From Parvularcula sp. (GTDB taxonomy: Bacteria; Pseudomonadota; Alphaproteobacteria; Caulobacterales; Parvularculaceae): a stretch of 7,215 nt of DNA. Under the pieces are notes generated by a model. The model was not told the DNA's origin, made no database searches, and saw nothing but the letters and a program-made list of their open reading frames with translations. The stretch's first letter is position 1; each line of letters opens with the position of its first letter. Below are positions 1 through 5,891 of this stretch, one piece after another. The stretch is taken from contig DNZB01000167.1 of NCBI GenBank assembly GCA_003506635.1, forward strand, positions 1,565 to 8,779, in the 5' to 3' direction. Both the position numbers and the translations under genes were made by a program.

Positions 1-1157
1 GCGCGCATTACCGGCTGATGCTCGCCAAGGAAACGACGGAAGATGACGTCATCCCGATTCCGCATCCCGAAGTGATGACCGTTTTGCAAGCGGGCGACAT
101 CCTGAAACTCGACGATGGGAAACTTCAGATCACCGTCGTCGAAGTGAAACCGGATTACGTGCTTGGAAAAGCGGACACGCCGGGGCGGCTGACCAACCGC
201 AAGGGCATCAATTTGCCGGGCCGCGCGCTTCCCATTTCCGCGCTCACGGAAAAAGACCGCGCCGATCTCGCCCACGCGCTGAAGATCGGCGTCGATTATG
301 TCGCACTCTCTTTCGTGCAACGGCCCGAAGACGTCGAAGAGGCGCGCGCGATCATCGGCGACCGCGCCGGGATCATCTCCAAGATTGAAAAGCCGACCGC
401 GGTCGATCATCTCGATGCGATCATCGCCGCCTCGGACGCGCTGATGGTCGCCCGCGGCGATCTCGGCGTCGAGCTTCCCGCCGAGGACGTGCCGAACATC
501 CAGCGACGCATCGTGCGCGCCTGCCGCAAAGCGGGAAAGCCCGTCATTGTCGCGACGCATATGCTGGAATCGATGGTCGAATCGATCGCGCCGACGCGGG
601 CCGAAGCTTCCGACGTTTCGACCGCCGTCTTCCAGGGCGCCGACGCCGTGATGCTGTCGGCGGAAACCGCCGTCGGGCGTCACCCCCCCTCCGCCGTCGC
701 CATCATGGACCGCATCATCGGCGCGACCGAAAACGACCCCGAATGCGCATCGTTCATCATCCAGGACGATCCGCAGGCGGAGCATACGACGGCGGACGCG
801 ATCACGCTTTCGGCGCGGCGCATCGCTGAAGTGCTCGATTGCCGCCTCGCCGTCGCCTACACGAAGACTGGATCGACGGCCAGGCGCCTCTCTCGCGACC
901 GGCCCCATTGCGGCATCCTCGCCGCGACGCCGAGCGAGCGGGTCGCCTGCAGGCTTGCGCTCTATTGGGGCGTGACGCCGATCACCACCGAAGACATCTC
1001 CGAATTTCACGAAATGCACGAGAAGGCCGAACTTCTCGCCGTGAAACATGGCGCAAAAGACGGCGATCGCATCATCGTGCTCGCCGGCTACCCCTTCGGG
1101 CGGCCCGGCAAGACCAACACGTTGAAGATCAGCCGGATCGGCGCGCGCGGGGAATAG
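1..1157 (+). CDS. pyk: pyruvate kinase, 5'-truncated by the window edge
   Basis: Pyruvate kinase transfers phosphate from phosphoenolpyruvate to ADP in the last step of glycolysis, in the cytoplasm. The frame is open from base 3, giving AHYRL before the first ATG at 18. That ATG is internal: it lies where the family has the start of the B domain, so roughly the first 100 residues, including the N-terminal part of the TIM barrel, lie upstream. Visible, numbering from the ATG at 18: B domain about 15-70; the family signature IISKIEKPTAV at 119-129 with the catalytic Lys122 and metal-binding Glu124; MVARGDLGVELP at 143-154 with metal-binding Asp148; LSAETAVGRHP at 213-223; and the C-terminal domain ending in GYPFGRPGKTNTLKI. 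The usual VATQMLESM reads VATHMLESM here, a mild substitution. The C-terminal domain is complete. A dienelactone hydrolase gene follows 72 nt downstream on the same strand and could be co-transcribed. Identification is secure. Confidence 0.97.
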   Translation, partial: AHYRLMLAKETTEDDVIPIPHPEVMTVLQAGDILKLDDGKLQITVVEVKPDYVLGKADTPGRLTNRKGINLPGRALPISALTEKDRADLAHALKIGVDYVALSFVQRPEDVEEARAIIGDRAGIISKIEKPTAVDHLDAIIAASDALMVARGDLGVELPAEDVPNIQRRIVRACRKAGKPVIVATHMLESMVESIAPTRAEASDVSTAVFQGADAVMLSAETAVGRHPPSAVAIMDRIIGATENDPECASFIIQDDPQAEHTTADAITLSARRIAEVLDCRLAVAYTKTGSTARRLSRDRPHCGILAATPSERVACRLALYWGVTPITTEDISEFHEMHEKAELLAVKHGAKDGDRIIVLAGYPFGRPGKTNTLKISRIGARGE

Positions 1158-1199
1158 TCGCCGCGCCGGGACTTGATTTCACGTCTCTTCCCGCGAAAG

Positions 1200-1224
1200 T
1201 CTCCCGCCGAAGCCTGACGGGAGA
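1200..1224 (+). promoter_or_regulatory. small hairpin covering the Shine-Dalgarno of the dienelactone hydrolase gene
   Basis: TCTCCCG (1200-1206) and CGGGAGA (1218-1224) are perfect 7-bp inverted repeats with an 11-nt loop. The right arm contains the likely Shine-Dalgarno GGGAG (1219-1223), six nt before the ATG at 1230. In RNA the stem would pair the ribosome binding site. Seen: the repeat. Inferred: any control of translation. It is short and could be chance in GC-rich DNA. Confidence 0.3.
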
Positions 1225-1229
1225 ATTGC

Positions 1230-1949
1230 ATGGCGGTGACAACGCGCGCGGTCGAATACGCGCATGGCGGAACTACCTTTGAAGGCCTTTTGGCTGTCAA
1301 CGGCGCGAAAAGCGGCAAGCGGCCCGCCGTGCTCATCAGCCATGCCTGGGCTGGCCGCAGCCCCGGCGAAGAAGACTATGCTCACGAGATTGCGGCGCTC
1401 GGCTATGCGGGATTTGCACTCGATCTTTACGGCAAAGGCGTCCTCGGCAAGACGAATGAGGAATGCCAGGCGCTGATGACGCCGCTCGTCTCGAACCGCC
1501 CGCTGCTCCAGGAACGGCTCTTGAACGTGATCGAAGTGGTGAAGGGACTGCCGGAGGTTGACGCTTCGCGCATCGCCATCATCGGTTTCTGCTTTGGCGG
1601 GCTCTGCGCGCTCGATGTCGCGCGCACCGGCGCCGACATCCGCGGCGCGGCGTCGTTTCACGGCCTCTTCAGCGCGTCGGGCAACACGAAGGGCAAAAAG
1701 ATCAAGGCGAAGGTGATCGCCTTTCACGGCTATGACGACCCGATGGTCAAACCCTCGGAAATCGTCGCGCTCGCCGACGAACTGACCGAAGCCGGCGCCG
1801 ACTGGCAGATCCACGCCTATGGCGGCGTCATGCACGCCTTCATGAACCCGCTCGCAAACGATCCCGCCTTCGGAACGGTTTACAACAAGCGCGCCGCAAA
1901 CCGCGCGTGGAAAGCGATGACGGATTTTCTGGCGGAGTGTTTCGCCTGA
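1230..1949 (+). CDS. dienelactone hydrolase family protein
   Basis: This is a cytoplasmic alpha/beta hydrolase of the dienelactone hydrolase family, 239 residues, the usual length. Dienelactone hydrolase proper opens dienelactones to maleylacetate during chlorocatechol breakdown, but most chromosomal homologues have unknown ester substrates. The catalytic triad is readable: nucleophile Cys121 in GFCFGG (119-124), Asp170 in HGYDDP (166-171) and His202 in the MHAF motif (201-204). A Cys nucleophile rather than Ser fits this family. An early HAWAG (39-42 region) lies at the expected oxyanion and Glu-loop position. No signal peptide is visible. The ATG at 1230 has GGGAG six nt upstream, so the start is well supported. 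It lies 72 nt after pyruvate kinase and faces the DUF1304 gene. No catabolic genes are nearby, so a role in aromatic degradation is not supported by context. Confidence 0.92.
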   Translation: MAVTTRAVEYAHGGTTFEGLLAVNGAKSGKRPAVLISHAWAGRSPGEEDYAHEIAALGYAGFALDLYGKGVLGKTNEECQALMTPLVSNRPLLQERLLNVIEVVKGLPEVDASRIAIIGFCFGGLCALDVARTGADIRGAASFHGLFSASGNTKGKKIKAKVIAFHGYDDPMVKPSEIVALADELTEAGADWQIHAYGGVMHAFMNPLANDPAFGTVYNKRAANRAWKAMTDFLAECFA

Positions 1950-1996
1950 GCGAGGGCGCAAGCGCCGCCGAGGCTCTTACACGCTCCACCGTTCGA

Positions 1997-2041
1997 AGAG
2001 CGGGGAAGCTGGACAAATCGACCGCTGCACTTCGCCGCTCT
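1997..2041. repeat. imperfect inverted repeat between convergent genes
   Basis: The arms 1997-2008 (AGAGCGGGGAAG) and 2030-2041 (CTTCGCCGCTCT) pair at 11 of 12 positions, with one G-G mismatch and a 21-nt loop. It sits midway between the stop of the dienelactone hydrolase gene (1949) and the stop of the DUF1304 gene (2091). There is no T-run on either side, so it is a weak candidate for an intrinsic terminator. It might act as a bidirectional 3'-end structure or be chance. Confidence 0.4.
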
Positions 2042-2054
2042 CGTTGAACTAAAT

Positions 2055-2076
2055 CCGCCTGATCAGCTTTCGGCGG
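2055..2076 (-). terminator. weak candidate terminator for the DUF1304 gene
   Basis: CCGCC (2055-2059) and GGCGG (2072-2076) form a 5-bp stem with a 12-nt loop, 15 nt beyond the DUF1304 stop codon. Read on the minus strand the stem is followed by ATTTAGTT, a short T-rich tail. The stem is short and the tail interrupted, so the call is tentative. Confidence 0.3.
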
Positions 2077-2090
2077 CCGCTGGCACGTTG

Positions 2091-2456
2091 TCACCGCACC
2101 CTGCTCCGCGACGCCAATACGAGGAGCAGCGCGATCGCGCCCGGCAGCGCCTGCGTCAAATAGATCGTCGGCTTCGCTGTATAGCCGCCGAAGAGGCCCG
2201 CAACGATGACGCACAGGAGAAAGAAAACCTGCACGTCGCGTTTGCGCACGACGAGGCCCCAGAGGAGCCCCGCCGCGAGGAAGCCGTTATAGAGCCCCTG
2301 ATTGGCGGCGAGCACGGCGCTCGCCGCCGCCTGTTCCGGCGTCATCGAGAAAATGCGCAGGCCCAGGGGCGCCTGCCAGAAGAACATTTCAAGCGCCAGA
2401 AATCCGAGATGCAGCGCCGCGACGAGAATGACGGCGAGAACAGCGGCGATGGGCAT
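2091..2456 (-). CDS. DUF1304 family integral membrane protein
   Basis: A 121-residue hydrophobic protein of the DUF1304 family, whose biochemical role is not established. Family hallmarks: HLGFLALEMFFW (16-27), the charged loop RIFSMTPE (34-41), and ANQGLYNGFLAAG (51-63). About four membrane segments can be drawn at roughly 2-22, 55-71, 77-95 and 99-117, ending in a short basic tail, RSRVR. The frame also opens at a TTG three bases earlier (2459). I chose the ATG at 2456 because CCGGAG on the minus strand lies seven nt upstream of it but only four nt before the TTG. The gene is convergent with the dienelactone hydrolase gene and appears to stand alone. Family assignment is confident; function is unknown. 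Confidence 0.88.
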   Translation of the reverse strand: MPIAAVLAVILVAALHLGFLALEMFFWQAPLGLRIFSMTPEQAAASAVLAANQGLYNGFLAAGLLWGLVVRKRDVQVFFLLCVIVAGLFGGYTAKPTIYLTQALPGAIALLLVLASRSRVR

Positions 2457-2506
2457 CAATCGTCTCCGGAAATGTTGATCAGGAATTCAGCGTAATCGAC
2501 GGGCGC

Positions 2507-2666
2507 TTAGGGATCGATCACGGGGCCCGCCTGCGCCGCCGGATGACGAACGCCCGCCCCGCAGTTGAAAAGGATGACCCGGTCGCTGCGCTTGATGCAT
2601 CGTTCGAGAGCGGCGATCAGATTGCCGACGACAGCCGCCGCGGGAGAAGCCGCGGGTTTCGCGCGC
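2507..2666 (-). pseudogene. decayed 3' end of a threonine-synthase-like gene
   Basis: The longest gap between genes (2457-2728) holds a fragment resembling the C-terminus of PLP-dependent threonine synthases, where the usual text is roughly ARE-x-G-L-F-x-SPEGAA, then about 20 residues, then DRVVLFNCGTGLKYP and a short tail. On the minus strand one frame reads ARETRGF (2666-2646). A second frame continues with AVVGNLIAALE and then SDRVILFNCGAGVRHP (down to about 2534), ending VIDP and TAA at 2507. The junction, near 2632-2650, is where SPEGAA would be expected, so at least one indel broke the gene. Upstream of 2666 I cannot recognise the rest of the enzyme; the TPR gene begins at 2728. Seen: the two frames and the motif text. 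Known: the family motif. Inferred: a relic after deletion of the 5' portion. It could also be a fortuitous match, though the run around VILFNCGAG makes that less likely. Confidence 0.5.
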
Positions 2667-2728
2667 GGGAGAGGTGTCGCCGGTGAGCGAACTTTCGAAG
2701 TGAGCGAGGAAAGCACCCATGTGCGCCT

Positions 2729-3271
2729 TCATCGCGCGCCGTCGCCGTCAAGGCCAAGCTTTTTTTTCGCCGGGCCGAAATCCGGATTGATCTCCAGCGC
2801 GCGCTCATAGGCTGTGCGGGCGCCGCGCGCGTCTTTCTGCGCTTCGCGGGCAAGACCGATATTGTACCAAGCGACCCAGGGCTTGGAGAGGTCGGCGTCC
2901 AACGATTTTTCGTAGTCGGCGATCGCGAGATCATATTGTCCGGCGAGAAAGCGCGCATTGCCGCGATTGAGCCATGCTTCACCGAGCGAGGGATCGGCGT
3001 CGAGCGCCGTGTTGAAATCGGCGAGCGCCTCGGCAAGGCGCCCGGCGCGGTTGTTTACGATGCCGCGATTGACATAGGTCGCGAGCCGGTCGCGCTTGGT
3101 CATCGCCTGCCGGGCGAGCGCGGCGTCGCAATTGCCGGTTGACGTTTCGCGCTCGTTCTTTGCGTCTTCAAAGCAGGCTTGCGCGTCCGTCGCGCCGATG
3201 GTCGAAATCGACATTTGCGCCGACGCCGGCGCCGCGCAGAAAATCGCCGCGGCGCAGATCATCCCTTTCAT
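2729..3271 (-). CDS. secreted tetratricopeptide-repeat protein
   Basis: A 180-residue exported TPR protein. Residues 1-19 form a signal peptide (Lys3, a hydrophobic stretch, then APASA before Gln20), so it should act in the periplasm. The mature N-terminus has two cysteines (Cys33, Cys48) that could form a disulfide. Three TPR units follow at about 64-97, 98-131 and 134-167, each with the G/A/Y and terminal D-P or N-P pattern (ALDADP, SLDADL, ALEINP). TPRs are scaffolds for protein-protein contacts; the partner is unknown. The frame also opens at a GTG at 3277. I chose the ATG at 3271 because GGGAGG lies five nt before it and the GTG is part of that Shine-Dalgarno. The gene ends shortly after an A8 run (2760-2767 on the plus strand) encoding KKK. 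It is divergent from the bdhA gene across 137 bp. Confidence 0.87.
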   Translation of the reverse strand: MKGMICAAAIFCAAPASAQMSISTIGATDAQACFEDAKNERETSTGNCDAALARQAMTKRDRLATYVNRGIVNNRAGRLAEALADFNTALDADPSLGEAWLNRGNARFLAGQYDLAIADYEKSLDADLSKPWVAWYNIGLAREAQKDARGARTAYERALEINPDFGPAKKKLGLDGDGAR

Positions 3272-3350
3272 CGACACCTCCCATGTCGCTCGGCTCGTTC
3301 ACAATACCGCGCTCGCGCCCGCCGCCGCCAGTGCGCGGCCGAAATGACGG

Positions 3351-3379
3351 TTGAGGCGCCCGCAGCGCGCCCCTATGCT
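3351..3379 (+). promoter_or_regulatory. candidate sigma-70 promoter for bdhA and the patatin gene
   Basis: TTGAGG (3351-3356) and TATGCT (3374-3379) are separated by 17 bp, each matching four of six consensus bases. Transcription would start near 3386, leaving a leader of about 23 nt that includes the AGGAGA ribosome site at 3398-3403. No equally good pair is visible for the divergent TPR gene; TATTGT at 3306-3301 on the minus strand is a possible -10 without a matching -35. Confidence 0.45.
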
Positions 3380-3408
3380 GCGCTGCAACCTGGAAATAGG
3401 AGAACGCC

Positions 3409-4191
3409 ATGGCGGCGAGGAAAGCGGCGATCGTCACCGGATCGACGAGCGGCATCGGGCTTGGCGTCGCCGAGGCGCTCGCCGCGGACGGCTGCGACAT
3501 CATGCTGAACGGTTTCGGTGACGCAGAGGCGATAGAAAAGGAACGTCGGCGTCTTTCTGAAACCTATGGCGTCACGGTCGCTTATAATGGCGCCGACATG
3601 TCGAAGCCCGCCGAGATCCGCGCGCTCGCCGCGGTCGCCGCCGACGCCTTCGGCAAGGTCGACATCCTCGTCAACAATGCAGGCATACAGCATGTCGCGC
3701 CGGTCGAGGAGTTCCCGGAGGAGAAATGGGACGCGATCATCGCCATCAACCTCTCCGCGACGTTTCACCTGACGAAGGCGGTGTTCAAGGGCATGAAGGA
3801 CCGCGGCTTCGGACGCATCATCAACATCGCCTCAGCGCACGCCCTTGTCGCATCGCCGTTCAAGTCCGCCTATGTGACGGCCAAGCACGGCGTCATGGGC
3901 TTTACGAAGACCGTCGCCCTTGAAGGCGCGGAGTTCGGCGTCACCTGCAACGCCGTCTGCCCCGGCTATGTGAAAACGCCGCTTGTCGAAAAGCAGATCC
4001 CAGACACCGCCCGCGCGCGCGGCATGACCGAAGCGGAGGTCGTCCAGAAAGTCATCCTCGAAGCGCAACCGACTAAAAAATTCGTGACCGTCGAAGAAAT
4101 CGGCGCGCTCGCCGTTTTCCTCGCGGGCGACAAAGCCGCTTCGATCACCGGCGCCGCCTTGCAGATCGACGGCGGCTGGGTCGCGAAATGA
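3409..4191 (+). CDS. bdhA: D-3-hydroxybutyrate dehydrogenase
   Basis: A cytoplasmic NAD-dependent short-chain dehydrogenase of 260 residues that interconverts D-3-hydroxybutyrate and acetoacetate, the step after polyhydroxybutyrate is broken to monomers. Rossmann motif TGSTSGIG at 10-17, NNAG at 89-92, catalytic Asn114, Ser142, Tyr155 and Lys159 (YVTAK). From memory of the Pseudomonas enzyme structure, substrate binding uses Gln94, His144, Lys152, Gln196 and Trp257, and all five are present at exactly those positions. This separates it from generic SDRs such as FabG. AGGAGA ends five nt before the ATG at 3409, and a promoter-like pair lies just upstream. Its TGA overlaps the ATG of the patatin gene (ATGA), which implies co-transcription and translational coupling. 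Confidence 0.96.
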   Translation: MAARKAAIVTGSTSGIGLGVAEALAADGCDIMLNGFGDAEAIEKERRRLSETYGVTVAYNGADMSKPAEIRALAAVAADAFGKVDILVNNAGIQHVAPVEEFPEEKWDAIIAINLSATFHLTKAVFKGMKDRGFGRIINIASAHALVASPFKSAYVTAKHGVMGFTKTVALEGAEFGVTCNAVCPGYVKTPLVEKQIPDTARARGMTEAEVVQKVILEAQPTKKFVTVEEIGALAVFLAGDKAASITGAALQIDGGWVAK

Positions 4192-5210
4192 CGGCCGCGC
4201 CGAAGAAAGTGAATCTCGCCCTGCAGGGCGGCGGCGCGCACGGCGCCGTCGCCTGGGGCGTTCTCGACCGCCTCCTCGAAGACGAGCGGATCGCGGTCGA
4301 AGGCATTTCCGGCGCCAGCGCCGGCGCCGTCAACGCCGCCGCGCTCGCTTACGGACTTTTCCGCGACGGACGCGCGGGCGCCCGCGAAACGCTCGATCAG
4401 TTGTGGGCGGAGATCGCCCGCGTCGGCGCCTTCTATTCGCCGGTGCGCGCGCTCCCGTTTGACAACGCCGACAATCCGTTCTCATACCGGATGTTCGACA
4501 TCTTCACCCGCGTCTGCTCGCCCTATGAGTTCAATCCGTTCAACATCAATCCCTTGCGCGACGTCCTGACGCGCGTCATCGACTTCGACAAACTCAGCAA
4601 ATGCACGAAGACCCGGCTATTCCTGTCGGCGACCAATGTGCGCACCGGGAAGATCAAGATTTTCCGCACCAAGGACGCATCCATCGACGCCGTTCTCGCC
4701 TCGACCTGTCTGCCCTTCCTGTTCAAGGCGGTCGAGATCGACGGCGAGGCCTATTGGGATGGCGGCTATATGGGCAATCCGCCGCTGTTCCCGTTCATCT
4801 ATGAAGTCGAGACCTGCGACATCCTGATTGTTCACGTCAATCCGCTGACGCGCGAGGAGGTGCCAGTCTCGGCTTCGGGCATCTTGAACCGCATCAACGA
4901 GATCAGCTTCAATTCTTCGCTGCTGCGCGAGTTTCGCGCCATCGCTTTCGTCGAAAAGCTGCTCGAAGACGGCTGGATCAAGGAAGAACATCAGGGCCGG
5001 CTGAAGCATATCCGCGTCCATTCGGTTCGCAGCGACCGTCCGCTGACGGAGTATTCCGTCGCGTCAAAATTCAATGTCGATCCCGAATTTCTTAATGCAT
5101 TGAAGGCGCACGGGCGCTCCATTGCGGACGACTGGATTTCTGAAAATTTCGACAGCATCGGCGTCAGGAGCTCCGCGAACATCAGGGATATGTTCGACGG
5201 CGGCTCCTGA
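4188..5210 (+). CDS. patatin-like phospholipase / acyl hydrolase
   Basis: A 340-residue patatin-family lipid hydrolase with a Ser-Asp dyad. Visible: the oxyanion glycine loop GGGAHG (14-19), the nucleophile elbow GASAG with Ser44, and Asp191 in DGGY (191-194). The rest of the patatin fold continues to about 215. The C-terminal part, including INEISFNSSLLREFRAIAF (236-254), resembles the DUF3734 extension found in a group of bacterial patatins. No signal peptide or membrane segment is visible, so it is probably cytoplasmic or peripheral to the membrane or granules. Patatins cleave acyl esters of phospholipids or other lipids; the substrate here is not evident. It overlaps the bdhA stop by four bases (ATGA) and lacks a strong ribosome site of its own, so translation is probably coupled. 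Context suggests a link with hydroxybutyrate or storage-lipid metabolism, but this is inference. Confidence 0.93.
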   Translation: MTAAPKKVNLALQGGGAHGAVAWGVLDRLLEDERIAVEGISGASAGAVNAAALAYGLFRDGRAGARETLDQLWAEIARVGAFYSPVRALPFDNADNPFSYRMFDIFTRVCSPYEFNPFNINPLRDVLTRVIDFDKLSKCTKTRLFLSATNVRTGKIKIFRTKDASIDAVLASTCLPFLFKAVEIDGEAYWDGGYMGNPPLFPFIYEVETCDILIVHVNPLTREEVPVSASGILNRINEISFNSSLLREFRAIAFVEKLLEDGWIKEEHQGRLKHIRVHSVRSDRPLTEYSVASKFNVDPEFLNALKAHGRSIADDWISENFDSIGVRSSANIRDMFDGGS

Positions 5211-5217
5211 ACAGTCG

Positions 5218-5264
5218 CATGACGATCCTGTCATGACCGAGGCTTAACTGGCGCGAGGCCTCGC
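5218..5264. repeat. inverted repeat and 12-bp palindrome between patatin and EF-hand genes
   Basis: Between the patatin stop (5210) and the EF-hand gene lie two symmetric elements. CATGAC (5218-5223) and GTCATG (5230-5235) form a 6-bp stem with a 6-nt loop; GTCATGAC (5230-5237) is itself palindromic. GCGAGGCCTCGC (5253-5264) is a perfect 12-bp palindrome, and CGAGGC at 5238-5243 can also pair with its right half (5258-5263). There is no T-run, so a terminator is not supported. An operator for the EF-hand gene, or a transcript-end structure for the bdhA unit, is possible. Confidence 0.35.
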
Positions 5265-5342
5265 ACGCTTCCATATCGCCTTTATGCGGACGCATCCGGG
5301 CCGCCGGCGCGCCGCGACAATTCACGCGAGAAGGAGCAGGAT

Positions 5343-5813
5343 ATGATCCGTACACTCATCACAGCCGCCAGCGCGCTGGTCCTCGTCGCTACCGCCAATG
5401 CGGGCGAGCCATCGCAGAAAGCGGCTGTGAAATTCAAGCCGGAAGCGCGCGCGACGATGACGCTGGAAATGGTGCGGACGCGCGAGGATGCGGCCAAACT
5501 CGGCGAGGCGGAATTCACCCTCGCGGACGCCGACGCCAACGGGTCCTTGAACGAGATCGAGTTCGCCAAGCTCGAAGCGACGCTGATGAAGCCCGAAAGC
5601 GCGCCGGCGCCGGCGCCGGCTCTGTCCGAAGCCAGCAAGTTCCCGGCGATCGCGGGCGAGGACGGGGCGGTTTCGAAAGAAGAATTTGCAGCGGTGCGCG
5701 CTGCAAGCTTCGACGCCGCCGACGTCGACCTCAATCGAACGCTGAGCGACGGCGAGCGAAAGGTCTTCGCCTCGCTTATCGTCGCACCGAAGGCGGAAAC
5801 GCCACAACTCTAG
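5343..5813 (+). CDS. secreted EF-hand-like protein
   Basis: A 156-residue exported protein with EF-hand-type calcium loops. Residues 1-20 are a signal peptide ending ATANA before Gly21. Loop 1 is DADANGSLNEIE (62-73), a canonical pattern with Asp62, Asp64, Asn66, Gly67 and Glu73. The last loop is DVDLNRTLSDGE (127-138), with Asp127, Asp129, Asn131 and Glu138 but Arg at the usual Gly position 6. Between them IAGEDGAVSKEE (103-114) looks like a decayed loop that has lost acidic positions 1 and 3. A PAPAPA linker (about 88-93) separates the halves and is encoded by a GCGCCG repeat. No enzyme domain is present. It may be a periplasmic calcium-binding or structural protein; the role is unknown. 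AGGAG lies six nt before the ATG at 5343. It is transcribed towards the yacG gene, with a strong hairpin between. Confidence 0.85.
   Translation: MIRTLITAASALVLVATANAGEPSQKAAVKFKPEARATMTLEMVRTREDAAKLGEAEFTLADADANGSLNEIEFAKLEATLMKPESAPAPAPALSEASKFPAIAGEDGAVSKEEFAAVRAASFDAADVDLNRTLSDGERKVFASLIVAPKAETPQL
5601..5620 (+). repeat. GCGCCG short tandem repeat within the EF-hand gene
   Basis: Three and a third copies of the hexamer GCGCCG encode the Ala-Pro linker. Copy changes would keep the frame and only alter linker length. Confidence 0.6.
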
Positions 5814-5857
5814 AGCCGGTTTCGTCGCGCCCCGCCCCCCCGGCGGCGCGGCGAGAA

Positions 5858-5887
5858 AGGCCCGCCTCGCGTCCCGGAGGCGGGCCT
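5858..5887. terminator. GC-rich hairpin, probable bidirectional terminator
   Basis: AGGCCCGCCT (5858-5867) and AGGCGGGCCT (5878-5887) are a perfect 10-bp inverted repeat. One more C-G pair (5868/5877) leaves an 8-nt loop. It lies 44 nt after the EF-hand stop and four nt beyond the yacG stop, between convergent genes. On the minus strand the stem is followed by TTTCTC, a short T-rich tail; on the plus strand by ACTCCTATTC, which is weaker. Termination for the yacG transcript is the better supported direction. A C7 run (5835-5841) and further GC-rich repeats lie just before it. Confidence 0.65.
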
Positions 5888-5891
5888 ACTC

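Noticed and set aside
1179..1961. 260-codon open frame on the minus strand opposite the dienelactone hydrolase gene
   Set aside because: It is antisense to a gene with a full catalytic triad, its residues are rich in Arg/Ala without any recognisable family, and it reflects GC-rich codon bias.
2088..2495. 135-codon plus-strand frame over the DUF1304 gene
   Set aside because: The minus strand encodes clear DUF1304 motifs. The plus frame is charged low-complexity text with no recognisable domain.
2565..2810. 81-codon plus-strand frame in the gap beside the TPR gene
   Set aside because: It overlaps the 3' end of the TPR gene and the threonine-synthase-like relic and shows no family features.
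5322..5807. 161-codon minus-strand frame opposite the EF-hand gene
   Set aside because: It is a shadow of the plus-strand gene, which has a signal peptide, a good ribosome site and an EF-hand loop. The minus frame has none of these.
5814..5891. Possible tRNA next to yacG
   Set aside because: The segment is too short and holds only GC-rich hairpins; no acceptor, T-loop or anticodon pattern can be read.
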